The position numbers were made by a program, and so were the translations under genes. DNA of 64,000 bases, taken from the NCBI RefSeq assembly GCF_047556435.1, contig NZ_CP180210.1, positions 3,100,001-3,164,000 on the forward strand, read 5' to 3'. Under the pieces are notes generated by a model. That model did no database searches, was not told where the DNA came from, and saw only the letters and a list, made by a program, of their open reading frames with translations. The stretch comes from Alteromonas sp047556435 (lineage in GTDB: Bacteria; Pseudomonadota; Gammaproteobacteria; Enterobacterales; Alteromonadaceae). Positions 53,508-62,923 of this stretch are shown in pieces; positions within the stretch are counted from its first letter, which is position 1, and the number at the start of each line of letters is the position of its first letter.

Positions 53508-55154
53508 ATGCACACACTACCCAGAACCCTAATCGCTGCCACTATCGCCTTACTCAGCGCAGGATGCGCAACTCAGAATGCGTTGCCAGGCGATGTTGTG
53601 TCAGCCTCTCCTGCTGTTGCACCTTCGTCAGTATCAGTGTCATCAGAGATTAGTCGCGCACTTAAAATCTCGACGTGGAATACCGAACACCTCGCCTTCC
53701 CTGCTGATACCGGCTGCCGACCGCGAAACAACGAAGAGCTGGCAGCCATGTCTGATTACATAAAGTCAGTAGATGCGGATATTTTTGCTCTGCAGGAAGT
53801 TGCTTCTAAAGAGGCACTAGCGATGTTGTTCCCGGAATCTGACTGGCGGCTGATTATGTCATCCCGACCAGACAGCGAGTCTTATGAGTGCCGGGAAAGC
53901 GGCTTCACTTCCACTCAGCAAAAACTGGCATTTGCAGTCAGAAAAGCCATCAATGTGACGCAGGTGAATAATCTCGCCACGCTGGGGTTGGACAACCCGG
54001 GCCTTCGCTTCGGCGTTGCGATCACTGTCGACTCCCCCTTAGGGCCAACAGACATCCTTACCGTTCACCTGAAAAGCGGCTGCTTTGTTGATGATTATGC
54101 ACGCAGCGATTCAGACGCCTGCGAGACGCTGGCATCTCAGGTTCCGGTGCTTGATAACTGGGTGCAGCAGCGAGAGCAAGCGGGTACGCCTTATGTCATT
54201 CTTGGCGATTTTAATCATCGACTTTCTGCGCCTTACAATCGCCTGACCCAAACATTGCAGCGCGACAATCGCTCCACCGCCATTGCCACCCGCAATCTAA
54301 TTGGCTGTCATCCACGATACCCTGCGCCCATCGACCATATTATCACTGGCGGCATGAACGCGGCTGCGGTGACAAAGACGGCTACCGTTTATCACTTTGA
54401 TAAAATGGACGAAGATGCCATGTTAAGCGACCACTGTGCGGTATCAGTCAGGTTGTTCGATGAAGCAAGCACCTTGTCTAATGCCGTTATCTGGCAACGT
54501 ACCAGTAAAGAATACGAATTGCTGACTGCAGGCATGTATCAGCAGGCGATAGAGGCTGTAGAAGCGATGTCAGATGCCCCGGAAAACTGGGTTGCCGTAA
54601 TGGATGTGGATGAGACGGTGCTAGATAACTCCGCGTACCAACAACATACGGAAATGAATGGAAAAGGGTATGCTCCTGATACCTGGGATAAATGGGTTGC
54701 CAGTGAGCGCGCCACGCTGGTACCTGGCGCTAAAGCCTTTATCGAGGCGATATTTGAGAAAGGCGGCAGAGTAGCCCTTATTACGAATCGCAATAGGTCA
54801 CTGGATATGCACACATGGCGCAACCTGCAGGCACTCGGTGTACCAGTCACCTCGAATAATACCTGCCTGATGGGGCGCGCTGATGCTGATAAAAAAGCCA
54901 TGGGCCAGCCCGGCATCATTAATGATAAAGATCTGCGTCGCCAGCAAATCTCGTCCGGTTCAGCGCAGTGCTTTCAGCTTACCCGTGAAATGAACCTTAC
55001 CTGGAAGCAACCTCATCACATTGCATTTCAGGTTGGCGACAATATTGAGGACTTTGCTGGTGTCACGCAGGAGGAAGCAGATATCGAGATGCTGCTACCT
55101 GAGTTAGGAGACACCCTCTTCCTGCTACCCAACCCGATGTATGGCTCCTGGTAA
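53508..55154 (+). CDS. Lipoprotein fusing an EEP nuclease/phosphatase domain to a class-B-type acid phosphatase
   Basis: The 548-residue protein has a lipobox (ALLSAGC, residue 20 or so). Residues about 50-320 form an endonuclease/exonuclease/phosphatase domain: ISTWNTEHL, IFALQEVASKEAL, ILGDFNHR (near 233), PIDHIITGG and MLSDHCAVS (near 307). Residues about 330-548 form an HAD-type acid phosphatase like lipoprotein e(P4): VMDVDETVLDNSAYQ (near 366), GRVALITNRNRS and QVGDNIEDFAG (near 508). All catalytic aspartates appear present. ATG 53508 (AAAGGA upstream) fits the signal. The combination suggests cell-surface breakdown of nucleic acid or phosphoesters to phosphate; this is inferred. Confidence 0.9.
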   Translation: MHTLPRTLIAATIALLSAGCATQNALPGDVVSASPAVAPSSVSVSSEISRALKISTWNTEHLAFPADTGCRPRNNEELAAMSDYIKSVDADIFALQEVASKEALAMLFPESDWRLIMSSRPDSESYECRESGFTSTQQKLAFAVRKAINVTQVNNLATLGLDNPGLRFGVAITVDSPLGPTDILTVHLKSGCFVDDYARSDSDACETLASQVPVLDNWVQQREQAGTPYVILGDFNHRLSAPYNRLTQTLQRDNRSTAIATRNLIGCHPRYPAPIDHIITGGMNAAAVTKTATVYHFDKMDEDAMLSDHCAVSVRLFDEASTLSNAVIWQRTSKEYELLTAGMYQQAIEAVEAMSDAPENWVAVMDVDETVLDNSAYQQHTEMNGKGYAPDTWDKWVASERATLVPGAKAFIEAIFEKGGRVALITNRNRSLDMHTWRNLQALGVPVTSNNTCLMGRADADKKAMGQPGIINDKDLRRQQISSGSAQCFQLTREMNLTWKQPHHIAFQVGDNIEDFAGVTQEEADIEMLLPELGDTLFLLPNPMYGSW

Positions 55155-55474
55155 CAATCAGGTGCCATTCGCCGGAAATAAGATAAATTTACGATGGTTG
55201 TCGGGTTTCGTGCGGTTAACGCACCCGGCGACCATCGACAGATAAAATCATTACATTATAACATTCAACTGCGACAGAAAATAAAACAGCAACACGCAGC
55301 CTTGCCTAAATGCGTTAAGAAGACAGCGCGATAAATAAGAGACAACGCCACAGTCACGCCATTCAGAAGAATATATCTCAGATGTAGTGATTAATGGCGC
55401 GTTGAACGAATACACCGAGCGAGCGCTTCTTGCAAACTGGCGGGCGAACGTGATTGACACAAACCGGGGATAAC
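55155..55474. other. Gene-free stretch with a long hairpin
   Basis: 320 bases between two plus-strand genes. It contains the hairpin at 55192-55237 and presumably the promoter of the M3 peptidase gene. Confidence 0.45.
55192..55237 (+). repeat. Long stem-loop after the nuclease-phosphatase gene
   Basis: CGATGGTTGTCGG pairs with CCGGCGACCATCG over 13 bases with two GU pairs, and an inner GTGCG/CGCAC stem closes a GTTAA loop. There is no T run. It may stabilise or end the upstream transcript. Confidence 0.6.
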
Positions 55475-57646
55475 ATGAAAAAAACCTTAACCGCAGCGGC
55501 AGTGTTCTCTGCCCTTCTTATGACTGGCTGCTCTCAGGAAGCGCCAACCAAAACGGAAGCCTCAGCGCAAGCGTCTGCCGATGCGCAGCAGACACAGACG
55601 CAGGAAAATCCGTTGCTGAAAGCCAGCCCACTGACTTACGAGGCGCCAGTGTTTGACAAAATAGAAGATGCGCACTTCCTGCCAGCCTTTGAGCAGGGAA
55701 TGGGAGAGCACGCCAAAGAAATTGAAGCGATTGCCAATAACCCCGACGCACCCACGTTTGAAAATACCGTTGTGGCGATGGAGAAAGGCGGCGAGCTGCT
55801 GACGCGTACCAGCCGTATTTTTTATAACCTTACGGGTACGGACAGCTCAGCGGAACGTCGTGAACTGCAGAAAACACTGGCACCGAAGCTGTCAGCGCAC
55901 CGCGACAATATTAATTTAAACAGCGCACTGTTCGCACGCATTGAAACCTTGTATGACAACCGCGAGTCGCTGGAGCTGGATGCAGAATCAGAGCGTTTGC
56001 TGGAAGAGTACTATTCCAGTTTCGTGCGCGCCGGCGCAACGCTGAATGATGAAGATAAAGCGACGATCCGTAAAATTAACGAAGAACACTCTAAGCTTAC
56101 CACGCAGTTCTCACAAAACCTGCTGGCTGAGTCTTCGAATGTGGCCGTTGTGGTTGACGATGTTGAATCCCTCAAAGGCATGTCGGACAGACAAATAGCA
56201 GCCGCGGCCGACGCAGCGAAAGCTGCAGATCATGATGGCAAGTATCTTATCAGTATCACGAACACCACGCGCCAGCCCATTCTGGCATCACTGGAAAACC
56301 GTGAACTTCGTCAGCGTGTCTGGGAAGCTTCTGCCTACCGGGCGCAGTCTGGCGAAAACGACAACACCCAGATCATCAGCCGTCTTGCCGAACTTCGCGC
56401 ACAAAAAGCGGCGTTACTGGGCTTCGAGAACTGGGCCAGTTACGGTCTGGATGAGCAAATGGCAGGTACGCCTGATGCCGTTTACAGCATGTTGGGAAGT
56501 ATGGTGCCTGCGGTTGTGGAAAACGTGAAGAAAGAAGCCGCAGATATTCAGCGCCTGATTGACGCTGAAGGTGGTGACTTTACGGTTAAGCCCTGGGACT
56601 GGGCTTTTTATGCCGAAAAAGTTCGTCAGGGTCGTTACGATCTTGACGAGAACGAGGTAAAGCAATACTTCGAATTCAACCGTGTTCTGGAAGACGGTGT
56701 GTTTTACACGATGAATCGTCTGTACGGCATTCGCTTTGAGCCTCGTCCTGATCTGCCGGTATATCATCCGGATGTGAAAGCCTACGAGCTGTTTGATGTG
56801 GATGGTGAGAGCCTGGCCATTTTCTACGCCGACTACTTTGCCCGTAAAGGTAAACGTGGCGGTGCGTGGATGAGCTCTTTTGTTGGCCAGTCTAACCTGC
56901 TCAACCAAAAGCCGGTGGTAGTGAATGTGATGAACATCGATAAAGCCCCCGACGGCGAACCAACACTGGTAAGTTACGACAATGTCACCACGATGTTCCA
57001 CGAGATGGGCCATGCACTTCACGGTATGCTGTCAGATGTGAAATATCCGACGCTGGCAGGAACGTCTGTATCCCGTGATTTCGTGGAGTTCCCATCAACC
57101 TTTGAGGAAGACTGGGCTGCCTACCCGGAAGTCATTGCAAACTACGCCAAGCACTATGAGACCGGCGAACCCATTCCGGCTGAGCTGCTGGATAAGGTGA
57201 TCCGCTCACGTACTTTCAACATGGGTTATGACACGCTGGAATACATGGCTGCAGCATTGCTGGACATGGAGTGGCATACCATTTCTGCAGACGACGCTCC
57301 TGAAGATATCAATGCCTTTGAGAAAGCCGCGCTGGCGAAACATGGTGTTGATCTGGAATATGTGCCACCACGCTATAAGTCCGCGTTCTTCGCTCACTCG
57401 ATGGGTGGCGGTTATTCCGCCGGTTATTACGCCTACATGTGGAGTGAAATTCTGGCGGCCGATGCCTTCGCTTATGTGCAGGAAATGGGAGGTCTTAAGC
57501 TGGAAAACGGTATGAAGTACCGTAAACACATTCTGTCTGTGGGTAACTCACGCCCGCCAATGGAATCCTATAAAGCCTTCCGCGGAAAAGAACCAACAAC
57601 GGATGCGTTGCTTATCCGCAGAGGTTTGAAAACCAAAATAGATTAA
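55475..57646 (+). CDS. dcp: M3-family peptidyl-dipeptidase, lipoprotein
   Basis: The 723-residue protein has a lipobox (ALLMTGC, residue 19) followed by a low-complexity linker rich in alanine, glutamine and threonine, then the M3 zinc peptidase with MFHEMGHALHGML (HEXXH plus helix) and EYMAAALLDMEWH. Its length and the YVPPRYKSAFFAHSMGGGYSAGYYAYMWSE end (described by its start and end) match bacterial Dcp. Lipidated forms occur in marine bacteria and probably act in the periplasm on dipeptides from longer peptides. ATG 55475 with GGGGA upstream. Confidence 0.92.
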   Translation: MKKTLTAAAVFSALLMTGCSQEAPTKTEASAQASADAQQTQTQENPLLKASPLTYEAPVFDKIEDAHFLPAFEQGMGEHAKEIEAIANNPDAPTFENTVVAMEKGGELLTRTSRIFYNLTGTDSSAERRELQKTLAPKLSAHRDNINLNSALFARIETLYDNRESLELDAESERLLEEYYSSFVRAGATLNDEDKATIRKINEEHSKLTTQFSQNLLAESSNVAVVVDDVESLKGMSDRQIAAAADAAKAADHDGKYLISITNTTRQPILASLENRELRQRVWEASAYRAQSGENDNTQIISRLAELRAQKAALLGFENWASYGLDEQMAGTPDAVYSMLGSMVPAVVENVKKEAADIQRLIDAEGGDFTVKPWDWAFYAEKVRQGRYDLDENEVKQYFEFNRVLEDGVFYTMNRLYGIRFEPRPDLPVYHPDVKAYELFDVDGESLAIFYADYFARKGKRGGAWMSSFVGQSNLLNQKPVVVNVMNIDKAPDGEPTLVSYDNVTTMFHEMGHALHGMLSDVKYPTLAGTSVSRDFVEFPSTFEEDWAAYPEVIANYAKHYETGEPIPAELLDKVIRSRTFNMGYDTLEYMAAALLDMEWHTISADDAPEDINAFEKAALAKHGVDLEYVPPRYKSAFFAHSMGGGYSAGYYAYMWSEILAADAFAYVQEMGGLKLENGMKYRKHILSVGNSRPPMESYKAFRGKEPTTDALLIRRGLKTKID

Positions 57647-57724
57647 TGCTATGTCTGGCAGGCTGACCAAGTGAATCGCAACAGCGATTCGATTGCAGCT
57701 GATGCCTGCTATTTACTGTCATAC

Positions 57725-57756
57725 AAAAAAGAGTGGCCGCAATGGCCACTCTTTTG
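57725..57756. terminator. Bidirectional terminator between dcp and the GH43 gene
   Basis: AAAAGAGTGGCC, 5-base loop, GGCCACTCTTTT. T runs occur on both strands. Confidence 0.92.
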
Positions 57757-57785
57757 TCATTTAAAGCCAGCTTTTCCCACGCGGG

Positions 57786-60700
57786 TTAATTAGATGGCAT
57801 CAGATACAGTTGCTCCACATCCGTTGCGGTAATGGCTTCATCATAGATTTTCACCTCATCGACAAGCCCGTTAAACGGGGTATCCCAGTAGTTTACGCCG
57901 AGACCAAAACCGTTCGTTGCCATGCCGGAAAACACATCGGGGAAACCACTGCCCTGAAATGCCACTTCACTGTTGAGGTAAACCGTAAGGTTTCCGTTAT
58001 CCACTACCATGACCAGATGTGACCAGCTGTTTAGCGGTATCTGACTACCAATACCTGCGTCATACCAGTTGGTTCCAGACCACACCATAGTGTTTTCTGC
58101 CACACCGCCATGGCCTCTGGGTACCATACTTACCCAACTCTCGGTCGATGCGAAACCAAAGAAAGCGGTGGTGAACAGGGTGAGTTCCTGTGGGTTAAGC
58201 CACAATGACACGCTGTACGAATGGTCGGTGATCAGATTATCCGGAAGCCTGACACCGCTATTACCATTCAGGTAAAGTGCAGACTGACTCACACCTGCGG
58301 CATATTGTGCTGCTGAGCCGGTGATATTGATTCGGTTGCCGGTTGGCGTGCCAGCTGCAAAATTTCCCTGAGTATCAGACAACGTCGCAGCATCAAAGGT
58401 AAAAGACGCCACTGGTGCAACCGGTGCCAGAAATTTTACCGTCACCACAAATTCACGAGTCGCAGATTGCCCCATAAGCTCGACGGTAGCCGTTAGCGTC
58501 ACGGTAGCGTCTGATTCCAGTTCACCAGGACGGGTAACCGTGCCATCCTCAGCAATGACTGCAGGGTTCGACGATTCCCAGGAAATCACAGCAGTAAACA
58601 ATCCGGACTGCGGCAGGTTCAGGTCTGACTTAACCGAAGATAAATCACCTAATGCAATATTATCGACGGCGCGAGCCAGCAAATCGGCTGCCGGTACACG
58701 CTCGATATCCAGAGATACAATCTCATCACGTGTCAGCGCTTCATCGTACACAGCAAGCTCATCAATCATGCCCTGATAGGGCAGATCCCAGTAGTTCACG
58801 CCTAATGTAAACAGTCCGTTTTGGCCTGTGAAGATGTCACTGAATCCGGTTCCGCTGAATACCTGCTCACCGTTAATGTACAACCTTATCTGACCGTCTT
58901 TGACAGTGAACGCGACATGGCTCCAGCTATCCACCGGGATTTGCAGCCCTGCGGTAGCATCATACCAGGCTACACTTCCCCGCCACAGCATGGTGTTTCC
59001 GTCCCAACTCCACGGTACCAGGCTAATCCAGTTGTCTGTGCCTGCCGCACCGAAAAAGGCCGTGGTAAATTGCGTCAGCGCAGCCGGGTTCAGCCACAAA
59101 GAAACGGTATAAGCATTATTGTTTATGAGGCCATCTGGCAAACGCACTCCCGTCTGTCCATCCAACCATACGCCCTGACTGACTTCCCCGCTCGCATACT
59201 GCACGTTACCTCCGGTGGTGTCAGAACGCGCGCCGGTAGACGAGCCATCAGCGTTCAGCCCCAGACTATCGGACAGGTTTCCTTCAAACTGGTAGTGCGC
59301 AATGCGATTAAACCATTCTCTGGCCGGAACGGTTATGGTGTAGGTCAGCGTTCTGACTTCGCCATTCAGCTCCACAGTTGCGGTCAGAGTGACCACGGCA
59401 TCCGGCTGACCTGGCGCAGGCCGGGTAACTTCGCCAGACGCAGACACAATATCCGGATGACTGGACACCCAGACAATACTGGCACCCAGTGCCCCGGTCG
59501 AGGGGAGCACTATCGTGCTGCTGCCAAAGGCAGGAACGAAAAGATCGTTTTCTATCGCATCCAGCGCTTCTGATGTTGTCATGCCGGGGATCTGTGAGCC
59601 CCATAATGCTTCGCCAGCCTCACCCAATGCCGTAAAAGAGGGCACGAGCATTTCGATATTGTCGTTGTATTGCCAGGCCAGCACACCTTCAAAGGTGCCT
59701 GCGCCATCCACATTAAGGGTGATAGCATTGGTGTCGTCTAGCCAGTAACTGCCGGTGAAGTCACCTGCGATATCGCCGTTTTCTTTTAATTGCATATAAG
59801 ACGAGATTTTAGCAACCCGGTTGATATCCTTACCGTGATTGATGACACGGAAGGTTCCAAGCACATCACTCTCATCAACAATATTTTCACCGTTTATCGG
59901 TACGTACCGGTGAGGCGATGCCACCAGCCAGCCATCGACATTAACAAACATCTCATGCACGCGAATTTCATGGCCTTCACCGCGATCCGGGAAGCGTGTG
60001 TGGAAGATAACAAAATGCTTACCGGTTTGCGGATCGTAATAGGCAGAGTTGTGCCCTGGTGCCATATAGCCGTGATCGCTTCCTGGCTCTCCGGGGTGCA
60101 CATCAAAAAGATGCCCTCCCATAATTTTGACGCCATAGGGTTCAAGGCTCGACCAGCCGCCGCGAGCACCTATCATGTCCTGACCTTCTGCATCAACGAA
60201 AGGGCCTTCTGGAGAACGTGAGCGCGAAATGCGCATGTTGTAACCGTCGTTCTGTTCATAGCCGCCAAATGAGGTAAACAGGTAGTAGTAGTCTGACTCT
60301 GGGCTATAGAGCATGTAGGGACCTTCGATGGCGCCGTAATTCCCACCCATTATTTTGGTGCCGTACCCCTGCTCAGGTAATGGAAAACCGGTAGCGGGAT
60401 CCATCTCCATCACAAAAATGCCGCCGGAATAAGAGCCATAAACCATCCACAAGCGCCCTTCTTTGTCGAAAAAGACATCCGGGTCAATGGCGTTAGGATG
60501 GATATTACCGTTATAGATTTCCCCGTCGATACCGGGGTTTTCATCACCGACATGCCCCGAGCGGAGGATTAGCCCAAGGTCGCTGTAAGGGCCTTCGATA
60601 TTCTCTGAAACTGCCACGCCAAGATAGGATCGTGATGCATCGCACTGACCGGTATCAGGTGACGCACAGTGATTGTAGTAAAAGTAGTAATTACCATCTG

Positions 60701-61376
60701 CCAGTTGGATAACGTCCGCCGCCCACGATCCTACTGTGCCACCTGACCAGGCGATCCCCTCGGCGGCTTCTTCTTCGTAGGTATCAAAAAAGGGCGAATT
60801 TTCTACACCGTCTCCGGCGACTAGCTCCCAATTAACGAGGTCGCTGCTCTTTGCAGCAGCAAGGTGAGAGCCAAACACATAAAATTCACCACTATCAAGT
60901 TTAATGACGGACGGATCATGCACACTGGCATTGGAGAAAGTGACCGGCCCATCTATGGATGGATTAGGCTGACCAGTCTCTATAAATTCATACAACGCGG
61001 CTGAATAGCTGAATCGCGCACGTTGCATAGCAAAGTAGATTCTGAAGGTGGATGACAGATCATCCACTTCGAAATAAGGAAGACCCGACTCGGTGAGCCC
61101 ATCGGCATTCGTGATATCGTGACTGTTACTGGTTACCACCAGCCGGAATTGCTCACCTGAAAGTGTATCAGGGATAACGGAAATTTGATTGTCGGTGTAG
61201 TACCCGCTGCCTCTGACGTACACCTGACGACCTTTTTCAATTACAGCAGATTCCGCTGCCACCCATTCAGCCAGCGCAGACTGGGAACTACCCAGTAGAA
61301 CAAAGACCGCACTTAACCGACATATTGTTGTAAATCTGGCCGCGTTGAGCAGTCTTTTAAAAGACGAAATTCGCAT
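57786..61376 (-). CDS. Secreted multidomain GH43 glycosidase with two LamG and two Ig-like domains
   Basis: The 1,196-residue protein has a signal peptide (ending SALAEW). After an N-terminal module (about 37-135) comes a GH43 five-blade propeller with the catalytic residues in SVHDPSVIKL (base, near 154), AIDPDVFFD (near 297) and AIEGPYMLY (acid, near 348), as in arabinan endo-1,5-arabinosidases and related enzymes. Then atrophied bacterial Ig-like (about 605-690), LamG-type (690-890), Ig-like (892-985) and a second LamG-type domain (985-1196). The two LamG copies share IIxNxxYSVSLWLNP-type sequence and are internal duplicates. It follows the PEP-CTERM gene by 63 bases. Arabinan or another plant/algal polysaccharide is the likely substrate. 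Confidence 0.88.
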   Translation of the reverse strand: MRISSFKRLLNAARFTTICRLSAVFVLLGSSQSALAEWVAAESAVIEKGRQVYVRGSGYYTDNQISVIPDTLSGEQFRLVVTSNSHDITNADGLTESGLPYFEVDDLSSTFRIYFAMQRARFSYSAALYEFIETGQPNPSIDGPVTFSNASVHDPSVIKLDSGEFYVFGSHLAAAKSSDLVNWELVAGDGVENSPFFDTYEEEAAEGIAWSGGTVGSWAADVIQLADGNYYFYYNHCASPDTGQCDASRSYLGVAVSENIEGPYSDLGLILRSGHVGDENPGIDGEIYNGNIHPNAIDPDVFFDKEGRLWMVYGSYSGGIFVMEMDPATGFPLPEQGYGTKIMGGNYGAIEGPYMLYSPESDYYYLFTSFGGYEQNDGYNMRISRSRSPEGPFVDAEGQDMIGARGGWSSLEPYGVKIMGGHLFDVHPGEPGSDHGYMAPGHNSAYYDPQTGKHFVIFHTRFPDRGEGHEIRVHEMFVNVDGWLVASPHRYVPINGENIVDESDVLGTFRVINHGKDINRVAKISSYMQLKENGDIAGDFTGSYWLDDTNAITLNVDGAGTFEGVLAWQYNDNIEMLVPSFTALGEAGEALWGSQIPGMTTSEALDAIENDLFVPAFGSSTIVLPSTGALGASIVWVSSHPDIVSASGEVTRPAPGQPDAVVTLTATVELNGEVRTLTYTITVPAREWFNRIAHYQFEGNLSDSLGLNADGSSTGARSDTTGGNVQYASGEVSQGVWLDGQTGVRLPDGLINNNAYTVSLWLNPAALTQFTTAFFGAAGTDNWISLVPWSWDGNTMLWRGSVAWYDATAGLQIPVDSWSHVAFTVKDGQIRLYINGEQVFSGTGFSDIFTGQNGLFTLGVNYWDLPYQGMIDELAVYDEALTRDEIVSLDIERVPAADLLARAVDNIALGDLSSVKSDLNLPQSGLFTAVISWESSNPAVIAEDGTVTRPGELESDATVTLTATVELMGQSATREFVVTVKFLAPVAPVASFTFDAATLSDTQGNFAAGTPTGNRINITGSAAQYAAGVSQSALYLNGNSGVRLPDNLITDHSYSVSLWLNPQELTLFTTAFFGFASTESWVSMVPRGHGGVAENTMVWSGTNWYDAGIGSQIPLNSWSHLVMVVDNGNLTVYLNSEVAFQGSGFPDVFSGMATNGFGLGVNYWDTPFNGLVDEVKIYDEAITATDVEQLYLMPSN

Positions 61377-61439
61377 TGTTATGCTCCACAGTTGTGTTGT
61401 GAGTCACCATACTGCTCAACTGGCGACAATAATGGATGA

Positions 61440-62090
61440 TTACCGGCGAGCGCGGCGCCAGCTGAGAAACAGTCCACCTAATCCTGCAAGGAAAAGCGCT
61501 GAAGGCTCTGATACCGACGCGGCTTCTACCTGGAAACGGATATCGCTGACAGACAGACTGTCTTCAGGCAAGAAGTCGTTATCGATTAGTCCAAACTCGA
61601 AACTCACCGCTCTGCCTGCCCATGCAGTCAGGTTGAAGGCTCTTCCCGACGAGACATCAAAAATGTCATCAGTTGACAGGTCTCTGAGCTGAACATAGAA
61701 AAAATCACTCAGCGGATCAGAGAGAAATGAGGAGACACTGAGTGACAGCCACAGTGATTGCCCCATCATCAGTGGTGACAATTGCGCATTCTGAAACATG
61801 GCTATATTCCAGTAATCAGCGCTCTGATCCCAAGATGTAGAAAGCGTGACAGCGGTCCCGCTAATATCGAAATTATCGGGATAATCGCCGAAGACATCCC
61901 CGCTTACGGTGGAATTAGAAAACGTGTTGTAGTCGTATTTAGTGACTTCAGCTTCCCACCCACTGTATCCGGCAGAGAAGTCGGTGTTGATAAATTCGGC
62001 CTGAGCCATCGGCGCTGTCAGTGCGGATAACAGCAAAACGCCGGTGACTACCCTTTTGCCAAGTGCCGTCATGACATGTGTGCTCTTCAT
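61440..62090 (-). CDS. PEP-CTERM sorted exported protein
   Basis: The 216-residue protein has a signal peptide (ending APMAQA-EF) and a C-terminal sorting tail: VSEPSALFLAGLGGLFLSW followed by RRARR, i.e. a PEP-like motif (SEP), a hydrophobic helix and a basic end. The mature part is a beta-rich, CBM-like fold (NTDFSAGYSGWEAEVTKYDY). Exosortase (EpsH/XrtA-type) cleavage is expected, but no exosortase gene is in this window. The ATG has GGAG about 9 bases upstream. The neighbouring GH43 gene on the same strand suggests a role at the surface during polysaccharide use. Confidence 0.85.
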   Translation of the reverse strand: MKSTHVMTALGKRVVTGVLLLSALTAPMAQAEFINTDFSAGYSGWEAEVTKYDYNTFSNSTVSGDVFGDYPDNFDISGTAVTLSTSWDQSADYWNIAMFQNAQLSPLMMGQSLWLSLSVSSFLSDPLSDFFYVQLRDLSTDDIFDVSSGRAFNLTAWAGRAVSFEFGLIDNDFLPEDSLSVSDIRFQVEAASVSEPSALFLAGLGGLFLSWRRARR

Positions 62091-62923
62091 GTTTCTTTCT
62101 CCTGTTTACCAAAAGGCAAAATATTTATTACTATACTATTGTATTACTTAATATATCATTAACATAAATAACAAATTAGTAAACAGCCAGGCTGCTATGA
62201 AGTAAAAAAAGTAAAGAAACTTACCTTTTCACTCTTTTATGAAGGCAGAAAGGAAGTAAAAGGGAATGTTTTGATAGTTAGCGATGACAAAGCTCTAAAA
62301 TTACACCCTTTTATTATGATAATATTATCTTTAAGAGGAAGGCGTACCGCATCAGCACTCACGGTATGTTCGCTTAAGTGACACATTGCAAAGAATTCCT
62401 AACACGTTGGGCGAGCGTTGCGCCATAAGAATATCGTCCGGTAAGCTTACTCGTTTATATTGCCCATACGCATTTTACCGACGGTTTGCGACGCTCGCCG
62501 GGCCTCCTTGGATGACTGAAAATACGCAAAGCCAGCATCGAGAATGTTCGTAGTAACACTTTCTGCGAATAGCCTTCTCGCCCAGCCTGCGTGGACAGCT
62601 TTTAAGAAAATATGAGATTGCTTTTATGCTGAGCCACCCAGCGCGCAACACCGGTTATGTTTTAGCCTTAAGAAATTGACCTTAGCGCCGGTGACATAAG
62701 TGAATAACAGCAAGCCGACACGGGTACGTCTTCTGCCAGCCTTTGCTGTCAACGCTAATTCCCGGTATGTCCGCCGTGGTCGACATCCTCTATGATTTCA
62801 GTTACCTGATTCACACCTTCAGGTGCCCACATTTGCACCTTTCTGTCATTTATTTCGCTTTTTTTGTCACAAAATTATCGCTTGTGGTTTCTTGGTACTG
62901 AAACCTTATTTCAGGAAGCTATT
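62091..62923. other. Long gene-free stretch
   Basis: About 830 bases, A/T-rich near 62130-62340, with no gene that I can support. The strings GGCGAGCGT (62410-62418) and ACGCTCGCC (62491-62499) form a distant inverted pair. Promoters for both flanking genes must lie here. Confidence 0.45.

Noticed and set aside
62410..62499. Inverted GGCGAGCGT pair as a mobile-element end
   Set aside because: Only about 9-12 bases match, with 70 bases between, and no transposase or target duplication is seen.
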